Part shown: positions 33,222 through 45,328 of the stretch, in pieces
How the letters are laid out: the number at the start of each line of letters is the position of its first letter
Position numbering within the stretch: position 1 is the stretch's first letter
From: Tetrapyrgos nigripes
Taxonomy: Eukaryota; Basidiomycota; Agaricomycetes; Agaricales; Campanellaceae
Assembly (NCBI GenBank): GCA_013368315.1
Contig: JAACJM010000017.1
Span: forward strand, 248,001-312,000
Length of the DNA stretch: 64,000 nt
Reading direction: 5' to 3'
Notes under the pieces: generated by a model
What the model saw: only the letters and a program-made list of their open reading frames with translations
Database searches by the model: none
Told to the model about the DNA's origin: nothing
Position numbers and translations under genes: made by a program

Positions 33222-33638
33222 CTACATGCATGAATATCTTATAGACAAGTACTGGTCTCTGACGCTTTGGCTCTGTGTTGTCCAAATTGAGAGGTACCAT
33301 AGGTACGCGAGAGGTGCGTCGTGTTGACCTTCACCGTCGCGCTCAGAGACTAATCTGTCTGCTAAAAGATAATGAAAGAAAATGAACAAATTATCGCCCG
33401 AATATTCGCTGGCTAGATGTGCGATTCCAGTGGCACTATCCCACTCCAGCGAGTGGTCTAAGGGAGCATGCAATGTAGACGCCGTAAGACAGTGAGGCAG
33501 AACCCTGTATTCACTACCAAAAGGTTTCTGACCCAAAGTTATAGCATATGAGGCAGATACGGTACTGGGAGGAGGAACGGTGTGGATGTTACGTGCTGAA
33601 TAATGGCTCGGGACTCGGGAGAGGTGGAGGTCTGCCAT
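33222..33638 (-). CDS. Hypothetical protein, low confidence
   Basis: A 138-codon frame starting MADLHLSRVPSHYSARNIHT with protein-like composition, including ASEYSGDNLFIFFHYLLADR. No family recognised. Possibly the first exon of a longer gene whose other exons I cannot place, or chance. Confidence 0.3.
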   Translation of the reverse strand: MADLHLSRVPSHYSARNIHTVPPPSTVSASYAITLGQKPFGSEYRVLPHCLTASTLHAPLDHSLEWDSATGIAHLASEYSGDNLFIFFHYLLADRLVSERDGEGQHDAPLAYLWYLSIWTTQSQSVRDQYLSIRYSCM

Positions 33639-34560
33639 GGGCGGTATGTCGTATCGTCTAAGCTGTAAACGATTCTGGCTTCCTAAACGTGCAGGCAGGT
33701 AGTTCTGAGTAGCCAGAGTGTCGCCTCTTGGAACCGGTTGGGGTCAGCTCGAAAATGAGGACCGAAGGACACAAAGGTGACGCTTCCAGCATAGCGCTGA
33801 TTCCTTCCCTTGGTTGGGCAAAGTCTGCGTAGCGGTCTTGTCATCTTAATCTGGCTAAGAGCAGACGGACAACCAAGGAGTCAAGAGCACTTGCAGACCC
33901 AGTCCGTCAGTCTTGGATGGCAGCTTGAAGTTCTTTGTCCAGTGGATCAGCCTTTCACATCTGTCTCTCTTGCTGCCGGGTGGTCGCCTTTGCCTTCGCC
34001 GAGAGTAAGCTAGGCCAAGCCTTGTGAATAGCCTTGAATAGCTCAAAACCTCGCAGTCGCCTTGTCCTAACGAGTGGCATTTGCAGGGGTACAAAAGGAG
34101 GAACAACACTGCAACAGCTAGGCGTCGGAAACCTTTCCACTCCTTTGTCTCTCTTCCCGTGTTCTAGCCACTCGTTGTATTGCCGCGCAATACGCATTAG
34201 TTGCATCGTTTTACTTGGATCGTTGACGCTAGTGCGCGCACGGGTACACAGTGTATCCGGATTTCGGATCTTGGTTTGGCTCTTTTCTTGATTTTATTGA
34301 TCTTCTGGGTCACCTTTTGCGTCGGTCTCGTAGATTCGAGCTGGCGGCCTGTTTGGTTTGGTGTGCCACTCGGCATCCTTGCCGTGCGAACCTGTATATG
34401 GAATTTTGGGCTGTTAGGTTTCTTGTGTTGGTCCGTTCCTTTTGTTTCTCTACTTTACACACTCGTGACGTCTTGAGTTCATTTTCTACTACTTCCAATT
34501 CTACTGCTTCTTCCTCTACTCGTTACATTTTCTACTACTTCTACATTTTCATCTCTCATC
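33639..34560. other. Promoter region of cyclin-like gene C
   Basis: A minus-strand frame near 33955-34206 is open but unsupported. Strongly pyrimidine-rich leader (TTCTACTACTTC repeats) at 34480-34560 just before the gene C start. Confidence 0.35.
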
Positions 34561-36908
34561 ATGGATTTACATCGCCGCCTTCGCAAATCCGATCTCATGT
34601 CTGTCGTTCTCAATTCGGGAAACCAGGCAGAGACGGGTTGTTTCCCAGTCGGGCGCCGTCTTGCACAGTCGATGGGTTCGAATGACCGTCGACGTCGTGC
34701 AGACGCTTCGTCCAGGTCGGGTTACGAGTCCACCGAGAGCTCATCTTCGGAGGTCTTCACTTCGTCGGGGTCGTCTTCACCCTCCTCCGGCGAATTATAC
34801 TCTTCTTCCTCCTCCCGCAACTCACACTATTCTTCCGGTTCTTCTTCCGATTCTGCTCACCCTAATGATTGCCGTTGCAGAGACTGTGTCGGCAAGACTG
34901 GTAAATTCCTCATTTCTATATCTCTAGAAAGCCATTGCTAATTACATCACGTTTCATCTATTAGCAGGTACAGTGGTTGAACCAACCCACGCTGGGTTCA
35001 ATTTTTGTCCAATTTCTGGTGGATCTGGCGTTGCGATTGGTGCTTCTGGAGCAGGTAAGCTTTCAGTCTTCGTTTTATAGCTGTTGACTAATCATCTATA
35101 ACGTATGACTAGGCACCATCAGCGATCCAATTCATGTCGGTAATCACTACTCCGGAAAGCAAAATGCGATATGGGAGAAGTTCTTTGGAGGACGTAGTGA
35201 GATTGAACCTTGGGCTGAGCGTCGTGCCAAGGCTCAGGAATTTGAAGATGGTAAGCTCTCAATATTAACATGTTTTGGGAAACAACTCGCTGACAGGGTT
35301 ATGTGTTATAGCTAGGCTGCCTGCTAACGAGCGCGAGGTTCTGGGTATGATGGTAGCCATCTTCCTCGTGCTGAAGTTGTATGGACGATCCAGGCTCGGT
35401 GAGTTTTGTTATCTTCCGGTTTGGGATTTCACCTGAGACCATGTCCGTCCTACAGCGAACCACGAACAGTTCATCTCCATTTGCTTACACACCATTACTT
35501 CCAACATTCAGTATCTGGAAGCTGATTACCAGCACACGATCCTGGCGTTACACTACCTCCAGCGCGCGTTACCCGACAACATCGTCCAGGAATTTCCGAA
35601 GCTGCGTAAGCTGCTTTCGGACGGACAGATCTATGAGGTCAAGCTAGAGGATTTGAATATTGTCCAGCAAGCCGTTATGATGACGAGAGCGTACACTCTC
35701 TGCTTGAGGATGTCGTTTGAGTATTTAGACGATGAAGAGTGGGGATCTGAATACTGGTTAGTTTTTCTGCTTGTTGTTGTTCTGCTGCTTCTGACATTCC
35801 TTCGTCTTCGGCTTCTATTTATCTGACTTACAGGCGGGAACTCGAAGTCATGGACACATTAGTCTTGAACAAGGCTACCCGTCAGCTCGAGATGATTCTG
35901 GGCCACAACCTCTCCATCAGCAACACCGACTGGCAGGCGTGGTTGAAGCACATCCATTGGCTAATCGGGCACTCTATCAAGAAATACTTCCCGAAATCGT
36001 CCTGGGCCTTCGATGGCATCTTCAACCAGCTGGACTACATCGCCAAAGCCCAAGCTTGGGCTTCTTCTTCTGAGGGTCTAGCCTCAGCTGTCGACTACCA
36101 TACCACTCTCCGATCCGCCCAACAAGAGCGTCTTTTGCTCTTCCTTACTTGCGGACTGCCAAAAGTTGACTCGAGGGGTATGCCGGTTATGAATATGGAC
36201 GACTCACCGGCATGGTATGCGAAGCTAGTTGTGAGGGATGATATGCCTGAGATGGTATGGGATCAGAATGAGTCTCCGCCGAAGGAGGAGCTGGAGAGGA
36301 GTTTCCCGGCTGGGACTGAGTTTGTTGAAGAGGTGGATGAGTCTCAATGGGTTGAATATGACGAAGAGGACGAGGTCATGGCCTCAGTCCCTGCTTGTAG
36401 GCGCATCGCTGGAATGCCTGCTCTTTCTGCGTTCCACAGACGTGGATTGGTTCTCGAAGAAGAGTATGAGGACGGATACGACGAGGATGACGAAGACGAG
36501 GACATGGATATGGAGGAAGGCCAGCTTTATGACGATGATGAAAGTGACGAGGAAGATGAAGACGGTGACGTTGTCCTTTACAATGTAGACGTTTCTCGAC
36601 ACCAAGCTGGACACCACGGAGGATACGCTTCTGGCCTGGCTGCGTCGCCAATGGTCAGAGACACCGGCTACATTCCACCCGAATTTGCGACGCAACAAAT
36701 GCAACAAAGGCAGGATAGGCCTCTCCTATATAACGACGAGTATTATGACGGTGCTACTGCCCAAGGTGTTGAGCAGTACGAGGAAGATTACGACGAGGCT
36801 ATGGAGGAGGACGAAGACTATGTTGTAAATGACGAGCCTTTTCTTCCTCCTCCAGAAGAGCGAACTGAGCGGAGGCCTTTCGGAGAGCTGTACTATCGCT
36901 CTCACTAG
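34561..36908 (+). CDS. Cyclin-box-like protein C with acidic tail
   Basis: Exon 1 (34561-34900) encodes a Ser-rich N-terminus ending in CRCRDCVGKTG. Several short exons follow: GTVVEPTHAGFNFCPISGGS, DPIHVGNHYSGKQNAIWEKF. Then comes the helical core: EREVLGMMVAIFLVLKLYGR, HTILALHYLQRALPDN, VQQAVMMTRAYTLCLRMSFE with YLDDEEWGSEYW, and across the intron RQLEMILGHNLSISNTDW. YLxR, the LDD motif and the HNLSIS strand match the PCL/Pho80 cyclin-box pattern better than in the other three paralogues. After about residue 400 the protein is strongly acidic (runs of E/D near 36440-36560 and 36780-36830), ending FGELYYRSH. No membrane segment. Function unknown. Confidence 0.65.
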
Positions 36909-38397
36909 GTCAGACATGTAATATCTATCTTTTGAGTTGACATTGTTCAGTGGGATTTTGGTTCTGGGATTGGGCGCGACGTTTGTCGCTTTGGGCTTCA
37001 ACTTATTGCTATCATCATTGCTTTGCTGTCTCTGTTGTCGTCTGTAACGTGTAGAATAATCTAGAGTAGTAAATAGAATACTTTCACCTTCATGCTTTTG
37101 TGGGAGTAAAGAATGCTGCAATTGGTCCATGGACCAGTCCTCTAGTCGTGAAAATCAGTTTGTGCGCTTCCAAGTCTTTTATACATGTACCTCGAACAAC
37201 ACTCAGCTCTCTTGTTGCCTCACTAATTGCTTTGGGATCCATGGTGTCCCACAGTGGTCGTCATTTTAGCCTCTACTCCGCCATGCGCAACTGGGAACCA
37301 GAAGACTGTAGCAGATTAATAGCAGATATACTCGGGGTTCGGTATGTAAACCGCTACTTTTCCCTCCGTTTCCCTGGCGTTTTAACGCGTCCTTGCAGCT
37401 ACAGGAGATCATTCGTTGCAGATTGAGAACGATTATATTCAATCTGTTTGGCGTGAAGCGGACTAGTTTTGGAGTCACTGAACACTTGACCGGATGTGCG
37501 TTGGAATGATACCAGCCAGGTTTGTCCCACCTCCGCATGCCTTTCAACTTTGAGATATTGACTTATATTGACTGGTGTTAGTAGTGCTATGGAATGATTG
37601 AGCCCGCAAGACCAATCAAATCGTCCACTCCCACTTACATCCACGGCACCAAGTCTTGTTAGTGACAGTCTACCCACCTTCCTCAAGCAAGCCACTGGCA
37701 ACCTGTACTGCTATGATGCAGTGATACTCAAGGCATTCTTATGCCGAATATGATGCGTCAGTATAACATGTTTCGTGCTGTAATTATACGTGGTGTCTTA
37801 CACTAGTATTGTAGAACAGTAGAGTGGTGGAACGATCTCCAGCTCATCACAACCATGTCATTGCGCCTTGGATGCCTTTGTTGGGCATTCCAGAGCTATA
37901 CCACGCTCCTTGTCATAGTTCAACGGTCTTCTGCTGTATCGACTGCCATCTTTGATACCAATCCGTCCAACCAGAATGACGTACAGTACGATTTACCTTC
38001 GAGAGCGCAGAGTATCGATTTTGTAGCTGCGTTCGTCGCCATTGCAAATTTCTTGAAAGCAACAATGCAGTAGCTGCCAGCAGTCAACAGCCCTTATTTC
38101 GTCCTTCACGGCACTCTCACACCTCTCCGCTGGCCTATAGCCTCATATACTTCGGCATACAGCTACATTCCTTCATGCTCAATGCGGCTGTAGTAGATCG
38201 TTATAGAGCCTCTATTGTCCCAGGTCTTTCTTCCTAATTGGGATTATTTATGCGCAATGACTCTGTTCGGACAACAGCTGCACGTGCATTGGCCATTGTC
38301 TTTCTTAGCGACCTTCCAGTGCCATCATCCTCGGTAACCTCTCTCTCTCTCTCTCTCTCTTCAATCAATTCTCCCCCCCAGCCATCTCCCCCCAGCC
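36909..38397. other. Long spacer between cyclin-like genes C and D
   Basis: 1489 bp. A (CT)n run at 38339-38360 lies about 40 bp before the gene D start. Short open frames show no splice pattern. No repeat or RNA gene recognised. Confidence 0.4.
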
Positions 38398-40332
38398 ATG
38401 ACACCCAAAGATTCTGTGCCTCCTGGCCGTGATAGGTTGACCATGCCACCGTCTTCCAGCACTTTCCGACGTAGCATCATGTCGATAGACAACCTCATCG
38501 ACTTACCCGCGTCTATCGACACAGAATTCCATCAGCCACTCCTCCCTTCTCAAAGTAGATCAATGGCAATGCACACATTGCTCAACCCAGTGATTGAACA
38601 AAACGCCACTTCTACCGCCCACCTCCCACCTACCCAGATGTCTAAGACACGCCAGCATGAAGATGATCGTGCGTATTATCTCTCCTTCATGTTCTATCTC
38701 ATTGACTGATAGCAATCTTTAAAGCCCTCGCCTTCGCTCATCGTCGACGAAAACAAGACCTCGGCGACCATGGTACACTCGCTTTATTAGCCTCTTGTTT
38801 TCTTCTCCAAAAGTTGTATGGTGAGGAGTCTGAAGGTGCGACATTCTTTCATGGCTTCACCGTGACCACTTCTGGGCTCTGGCTTATTGTGCGCATTTTT
38901 TTGGACCTGTAGAACGCAGTGCTGTCTTGCTGGCTACTGTCGGCGCAATTATGACCTCCGCTCTCGAACGCCTCAAGATTACAGTAGCGGCAGTATTCAA
39001 GGCGCTTTGGCTTGTAAATCGGGTCTTTCCCACCGAATGTATGGAACTCTCGGGCTGCAAAGCTGTGGATGTTATCATTCACATGGTCAGAATCTTCATT
39101 CTCTGTCTGAGGTTTGTCTCAGACGATAAGAATTGGCCAGTGACCGAGTTGTGAGTATTCTATGCATATGTGTTATAGATCTTCTTTACTCATGACATCT
39201 TCTTCATCTCTATAGGGCTGCAGAATGCCACTTGAACCCCTCCCTTTTCATGAAAGCGTCGTTTCAGTTAGAACATATACTCAACCATAACACCGCTATC
39301 AGCCCTTTCGGCTGGATCGTTTGGATTAACGAAGTCCTCCGATGGTTCCTTAAAAGCGGCTGCGCTGATTATGCACCGTACGTCACCACAAGAACCCTCA
39401 GAATGGTCAGCGAGTTAGACGATAGAGCCTGGGGCCAGTGTAAAAAGAACGCTTCCTCCCTATTCCAGTCCCGTCTCCCATTCGCCGCTACACCCTCTCC
39501 TCTACGAACCCTCCAGCAAAAACGCTTACTATCATTGTTGATGTCTGGTCTTCCCTTCTCGGAGACTAATCCCAGGATTTTCGCCGAAAAGTCGTGGTTT
39601 GAAGACTGGACGTCTCCGGACGTTGATCTAGGGATCATTGATGCTGTTGACGTACCCCAGCTCGAAAAGCCTTACAGAACAGGTCCTTCATCAAGTGATT
39701 TGCTATTTCAAAATGCAGGAGACGAGATACGTAACGGAGCGATGAATCAACAACTAGCCCAGAGAAAAAATCGTGTTTCTCGAGTTGTCTTTGACCGACA
39801 GGCAAGGCAGAGGACTCACTACCATGCTTGGTCTGTGAGCCAGGATGAAGAAGAAGACGAGGATGAGGAAGATAACTTCGACATGTTCCGAGACAGGCTT
39901 GGGTCTTTTTCCCCTGCTGTGTTCCCTACTTCTGCAGGTGTTGGAGACAACGAGGAGCTTTCCACACCCGATTCTAGGGTCATCTTACCTTTGCCTCGTC
40001 GAGTGAGGCAAAGTACTCCTGTGCCTGCATCATCTGACAACCATGAAGACATAGATGCAGAAGAGAGCGAGGAAGACGGGGAGTCCATTGACACACCTCG
40101 TGCCAGGTTTCAGTCTTTGCCACCTACTATCATTCACTATCACGCTTCTGCAGCCGGCGAAGACGACGAGGTTGGCTCTGGATCCAGATCTACACTGCCC
40201 CGCCGTGTAAGGCAGGGAACTCCTGCTCCTGACTCGTTTTTTACTCGTATGGATTCCGAAGACGAGGAGGACGATGATACGATGATGGTTACGGTGAAGA
40301 ACAGCTGTTCTACGAGAATGACGTGGAAATGA
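38398..40332 (+). CDS. Cyclin-box-like protein D, C-terminal frame possibly shifted
   Basis: Exons 38398-38668, 38725-38835, 38913-39150 and 39216 to stop. The N-terminus is polar. Core: TLALLASCLLLQKLYGEES, VAAVFKALWLVNRVFPTE, VIIHMVRIFILCLRFVSDDK, and across the last intron SFQLEHILNHNTAISPFGWI, parallel to genes A-C. The tail is acidic with a repeated LPRRVRQ-S/G-TP-V/A-P element (residues near 39995 and 40195). The open frame stops at 40330-40332 after a sudden non-acidic run. The +1 frame from about 40280 stays open to 40433 and is acidic like the tail of gene C, so the true end may have been lost by an indel in a GATGAT run. Confidence 0.58.
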
Positions 40333-40433
40333 TGAGAGACTTTGATGATGTAGACATAGACCGAGACGTATGGAGGGGATATGAGACAGAGGACGCTGAC
40401 TATGGCATGGGCACCGATGACAACGCGTCATAG

Positions 40434-40899
40434 GTGGTCTCTCTCGTTACTCAGCGACGTTCAGTGTCTTGGGCATACTCTGTACTATAGCTTTGAAATC
40501 GACCTTTTGGGCTGTGGGTACTATTTGGCTGGTTGTTTTGGGCGTGCTCATCGTGTTTTGTTTTCGTTTTCGCTGTTATTGCTATCGTGCTGCTTTTCTT
40601 TCCCCAATTGTAATTCGTACCGTTTGTATATCAGTTGTCAACACCAATTCATAGCTATCCTTCTTCTTATCCAACTAGACCACTGGCACTGTCGGTCGAG
40701 GTCACTATAGAGTATTGCCGGGATAACCGGCAGTCTCCTGCATACAGTAACTGTACAGCTTTTTTTTTTTTTTTTGCTTTTCGACAATATCTCTCATATA
40801 CCTTTACTTGACTGACTGATGACAGGTGTTCTCTCACATCCTCAACTCACCAAAGATGATCTAGGCTAGTCTTCCAGCGCTTCTCCCAGCACCTTCATC
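40434..40899. other. Spacer with 17-base poly-T
   Basis: A T homopolymer near 40760-40776. Otherwise nothing; presumed promoter of the next gene. Confidence 0.4.
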
Positions 40900-41754
40900 A
40901 TGAAGCTCTACCTCAAAGACAACAACTTTTATCCCATCCTCAGCAACACTTACTACGACGACTCGGGGAAAATCGTGTATAAGGTTCATACACCCAAACA
41001 CATGGGTGGAACCACTGGGACTACGACGATAACCAAAGTTCTTTCTTCACCGGAAGACTATAGCCCAGCCTTCATGCCAAGACGTCGAGATACCACCACA
41101 GAACCCTCGGCGCAGCCGGCTAACTCTCCTGACAGTGACATCGGAAACCAAGAGTTTGCCATTGGAGACGAGGACCCGGAGACGCTGGTGGACTTTCCAG
41201 TCTCTGATGCGAATTCCGGACCAGGCCCTACACCACCATCCCCAAGCTCTGATCCATCATATCGGTTTGAGTACATTGCACAAATTGATTGGAGTGTTGT
41301 TAAGAGCGCACGGTTTAGATTTGGTGATGGAGAAGGGAAACAAGTGCTAGCGACGGAATTCTTCAGGAAGGGGAAATTTGGAGCTCGTGGTAGGTCGGTG
41401 CTTCTTCGTCGTCGTTTCGTATTCTTGCTGAAGGATCTACACCAGAGATCGATTGTTCACGGCCTCCGATGGTGTAGAGTATAAGTGGATTCTTGGGACC
41501 AGGGTACCAGAGGTGTGTCTGTCGTGGCTGTATATACGCGGTTGTCTCATAAACTGATCCTAATTGTTCAGCTTGTTACCAATGACCCCTCCAAGACCAG
41601 CATCGCTAAGTTGCACCGTGTCATGGGGGGCATATTCAACAAATCGAAGGAATCCCGGTCATATCTCGAAGTTTATCCCGAAGGAGAGCATATTGTCGAT
41701 GAAATCTTCACGACGTTCATATACATTGAGAAGGTTAGGAGGGCGAGGGAGTAG
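40900..41754 (+). CDS. DUF6593 protein (Agaricomycete family, 245 aa)
   Basis: Exons 40900-41389, 41448-41512 and 41572-41754 sum to 246 codons. The N-terminal half-domain reads FYPILSNTYYDDSGKIVYKV and TPKHMGGTTGTTTITKV. A low-complexity insert (residues 55-120) precedes YRFEYIAQIDWSVVKSARFR, FGDGEGKQVLATEFFRKGKF, then FTASDGVEYKWILGTRVPE, LVTNDPSKTSIAKLHR and EVYPEGEHIVDEIFTTFIYI with the final VRRARE. This is the beta-rich DUF6593 pattern common in mushroom genomes and reminiscent of tubby/scramblase-like folds (inference). Function unknown. Confidence 0.75.
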
Positions 41755-42279
41755 ACTGAGGTAGCTGACCATGGTAGGCCAACGCGTCTGTTGAGCAACG
41801 AGTCCTGACAATTTTTCCTGATGGATATACATATCTAGGTAAAATTGTGGCTTCCCGTGTACACATTCAGATATGACATGTTATGATCGTCGCAGCATAT
41901 AAACGCTAGACTAATTAGCACGTTTGGTTCAGAAACAAGGCACGCAAGCTTGGTTTCATGAACTCTTCCGAGGGCCGAGGCTCTCCCACAGTAAGTAGTT
42001 CAGGATTACTTAAATCGGATTAGCCCCCTATAGGCTATTTCTCTGTGTAACGTTCCCATCAGAATACCATGCGGTCATGTTCGTCGTAAGTATATAAAGC
42101 CCGACGTCCACAGTCCACTTTCCACCGGGGGCCGGTTTAAGTATTTTTCCTCAGACTGTATAGGTGACAAAGGTGGAAGAAGCTCCGAGGTGCCTTCTCC
42201 GAAGCGCCAGCCTATAAAACAAGGACTATTGCGAGCGCAAGTCAACTACTCCCAGTTCTAGCTTCATCATCGCCACGTC
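41755..42279. promoter_or_regulatory. Promoter of the FAD oxidase
   Basis: TATAAA at 42213-42218 lies about 62 bp before the ATG. No gene in the 525 bp. Confidence 0.5.
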
Positions 42280-44171
42280 ATGATGTTGAAGCACCCCAAC
42301 TTGGCGCTGCTCTCCCTAGCTTTCTCTGCCATTGCGACGAGCAGAGCTCAGGAAGACCCGGCTACGAAAGCGTGTCAGCTCTTGGCCGAGACTCTGCCAG
42401 GCTTAGTATTTTTTCCTGGTAAGTCAATGTTGAACTGCACCTGCTCAATTTCTCATGGTGAACTTTTACTGCACCTACTAGGTACATCAAATTATACCAG
42501 TGACAACTTCCATTATGGAGCTTCTAGCACGCAAAATTCGACTTGTACGGTGGAACCATCTACGAACGATGATGTCAGTGCTATTGTGAGTCGGTCTGAA
42601 GCTACCTTTATCTATCATGCTTGCAGTGTTTGACGGTGTCGTACAGCTGAAAATTGTCGGACGGGAGGATGTGCGGTCTCCTTTCGCGGTCAGTGTATAT
42701 CTGTTCTACTTTGGCATCATGTAGACTCAATTTTCGGGCTTTCCGACAGGTCAAAGGTGCAGGGCACACGAGCAATGTCGGGTTTAGTTCCACAACAGGC
42801 GTAATGGTCTCTCTGGTCAAATTTGATCAGATCACTGTGAACGATGCCTCGACGACCGTGACAGTTGGTCCAGGAGCGACCTGGGATCAAGTGTACGTTA
42901 AACTGGAACCCCTGAATTTGACTGTAGTCGGTGGGCGTATTCCTGGAGTAGGTGTGTTGTTGCGTTTCTCTATTGGAAGCTACTCTTAACACAATCAACA
43001 GGCGTAGGCGGTTTACTCCTGGGAGGTGGATATAGTTGGTTTACAGACCAATTTGGACTGGCCGTGGATAACGTGGTCTCCTATGACCTCGTTTTGCCAA
43101 ATGGGACTCTTGTGCAAGTTACTGACTATTCACAACCGGATTTATCCTTCGCTTTGAAGGGAGGGTATAATAACTTTGGAATTGTTACTGCTTTTACTCT
43201 CAAAAGCCACCCCATCAATGGGATTTGGGTGCGTCCTCATATACTAAGTCGCGATACAGATTACCCTTTTCTGACGAAAGCGTTTGAACTAGGGCGGCAC
43301 CCTGTCATTCTCAGCAAATGATTCAGAGCAAGTTTTCAGCGCTGTCGAGCGCTTCAGCATGAATAATTCAGACCCGAAAGCTGCTCTTATCCTCACATAT
43401 GTTAACGTTGTAGGCTTGGGAGTGAGTACCAAATCTCTAAACTTACTCTAATTGGCGACCTGCGGTCTGACTTGTGTTATGCAGCCTCTCCTAGTAGCAG
43501 ATGTAATCTATGGCGAACCCGTAGAGCAGCCCCCTGCGGCATTTGAGGAAATCTTGAGCCTCCCTTTGGAAGGCAATACTGCCAAGTCCAGAACTCTGAC
43601 CGATTTCACTTTGGAAGAATTTACGGTTCTGCTTTCTCCTCAGATAGGGTGAGTGTCATGCCATGTAGAACTTTTCTCATTCTCGCTCTATCTTCCTTTC
43701 AGATACACCCAACACGTCATCCCCACACTCCACTACACCGTCCCAATCCTCCGTGCCATGAAAACCCAAGTGGACGCCGCGCTGGCCAAAGCTATTGCTG
43801 ACGGACGCTCCGTAGCCTCAGTCGGAATGAACTGCGAGCCCTACATCAATGACTTTGCTCACTCGGTCGACTCTGCGTATCCACATTCTCCATCACGACC
43901 GGTGACTCCTGGCAATCCGCTTTCTTTCTACAACGATGTATCGGATAGAGATTATTTCGAGCAGTTGATGCGGGGGATGTCAGAAGCCATTCAAGCAGTG
44001 ACGATTCAGGAAGGGCAGGGTAGGAGAGATGACATACACTACCCGAATTATGCGCTCGGTGATACGCCGGTGGAGTTGATATATGGTGAAAATTTACCGA
44101 GGCTGAGGGAGATTAAGGGGAGGGTTGATCCAGAGGATGTTATGGGTCTGAGTGGGGGGTTTAAGGTTTAA
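42280..44171 (+). CDS. Secreted FAD-linked oxidase (VAO/BBE-like, PCMH domain)
   Basis: Flavoprotein of the vanillyl-alcohol oxidase superfamily. A signal peptide is visible (MMLKHPNLALLSLAFSAIAT, cleavage likely near SRA-QE). The first exon ends at 42418. The FAD domain shows VKGAGHTSNVGFSSTTGVMV, where His is the expected 8-alpha-linked residue (GGH/GAGH). TVTVGPGATWDQVY, TVVGGRIPGVGVGGLLLGGG and YSWFTDQFGLAVDNVVSYDL follow. The Cys used for bicovalent flavin in berberine bridge enzymes is absent from the RIPGVGVGG loop, so a single covalent link is likely. N-glycosylation sequons are frequent. The C-terminus lacks the canonical BBE NYxN motif but has HYPNYALGD in that place. Substrate cannot be read from sequence; sugars, alkaloids and phenols are all possible. 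Confidence 0.82.
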
Positions 44172-45328
44172 TTATGTCTTATCAGTTCTTGTTGTTATGC
44201 GTGTATGTGTATGCAGAACGAGTAATTTCACTGTCAGTGTGCTTTGAGCAAGAGCCGGGAATGTCCGAGTGAAGGAAACGATGTCAGCTTCCTGGCGCAA
44301 TGTAACCTTTCCCACACTGCGACCGCGGTCGTATCATGATGCAGCACACCGCCCAGAGAGACGGTCCAAGTACGCATACCACCGTGAGATCTAGTCTTTT
44401 CAATCTCCAGTACTTATCTTTGCAGTCACCGACGAGTTTACTTACATAGCCAAGGTTTCACCTCCACCGAAGATGTGCTGTATTCAAGTGTTTCTGCCTG
44501 AAGGAAATCTTCGATATCATGATGAGGAATTCATGGCCAGTCTGACAGGTCGGTGGTCTTCTCTAAAACTACAATTTCTCACAACAACATGCGCACAGAG
44601 TTAATGGAATCGTGTTGTAAATCGAAATAAGTAGTACGCTTACTGCACACTTCAATCGTGCACTGGTTCTTCGTTTATCCTCACTTGAAAGGCTGGTACA
44701 ACGAGGAGCTTCCGATTTCTTGATCGACGAAGAATACACTGCCATTATCCTTCATTATGGTCCCTGGTTGTGTTTTCCGGCTCCTATAGTACCATCGAGC
44801 AAAGCTAAAATTACAGGATCGGCATTATTCTTGCGGATCATTCATTCACAATGCATCCATGATTCCTTGCATCTCAGTATTAGATGCGCGGTGTTTTGCT
44901 CGTGATATTCTCCAAGTCAAAGGTGGAAGTGTTCTTATCGTTTAACTTCTCTGAACACGTTTGCATTAGATCCTCAAGGGCCTATGACGAGCTCTCAGCG
45001 ATGAGACTGACACAGTCGTTTTAAGAAAGTGCAACCACTACTCTTGGCTTTCCTTCGGGAGCAAACCAGGTCCAATTCATTCAGAGAGCGGGCACCAGTG
45101 GCTTTCACTTCGACCTCGGCGTACAAGGGCATTTCTTCCCAGTTGCCCAGTTACGAGTTGATGAGCGCGTATTGTGGATCCCGCACTGTGTCCCTTTGAG
45201 ACCAGCTCAGGTCAGACTCAGGAGCAACGCTTTAGGGCGGGAGCAGAGCCAGCGTACGGTAGAAAAGCTTGGATTCGCAGCAGAGCATTGTTCGGTACTG
45301 CCCTCGCGCCGCTACTATCGAGTCTATC
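44172..45328. other. Spacer with weak exon-like fragments
   Basis: A stretch at about 44428-44549 (AG-flanked, bounded by GT) reads DEFTYIAKVSPPPKMCCIQV, and segments near 44690-44790 and 45085-45230 are also protein-like. I cannot join them without stops, so this may be a decayed gene. Confidence 0.3.

Noticed and set aside
33955..34206. Minus-strand frame with NEWLEHGKRDKG
   Set aside because: No family recognised, no splice context, and it overlaps the promoter of cyclin-like gene C.
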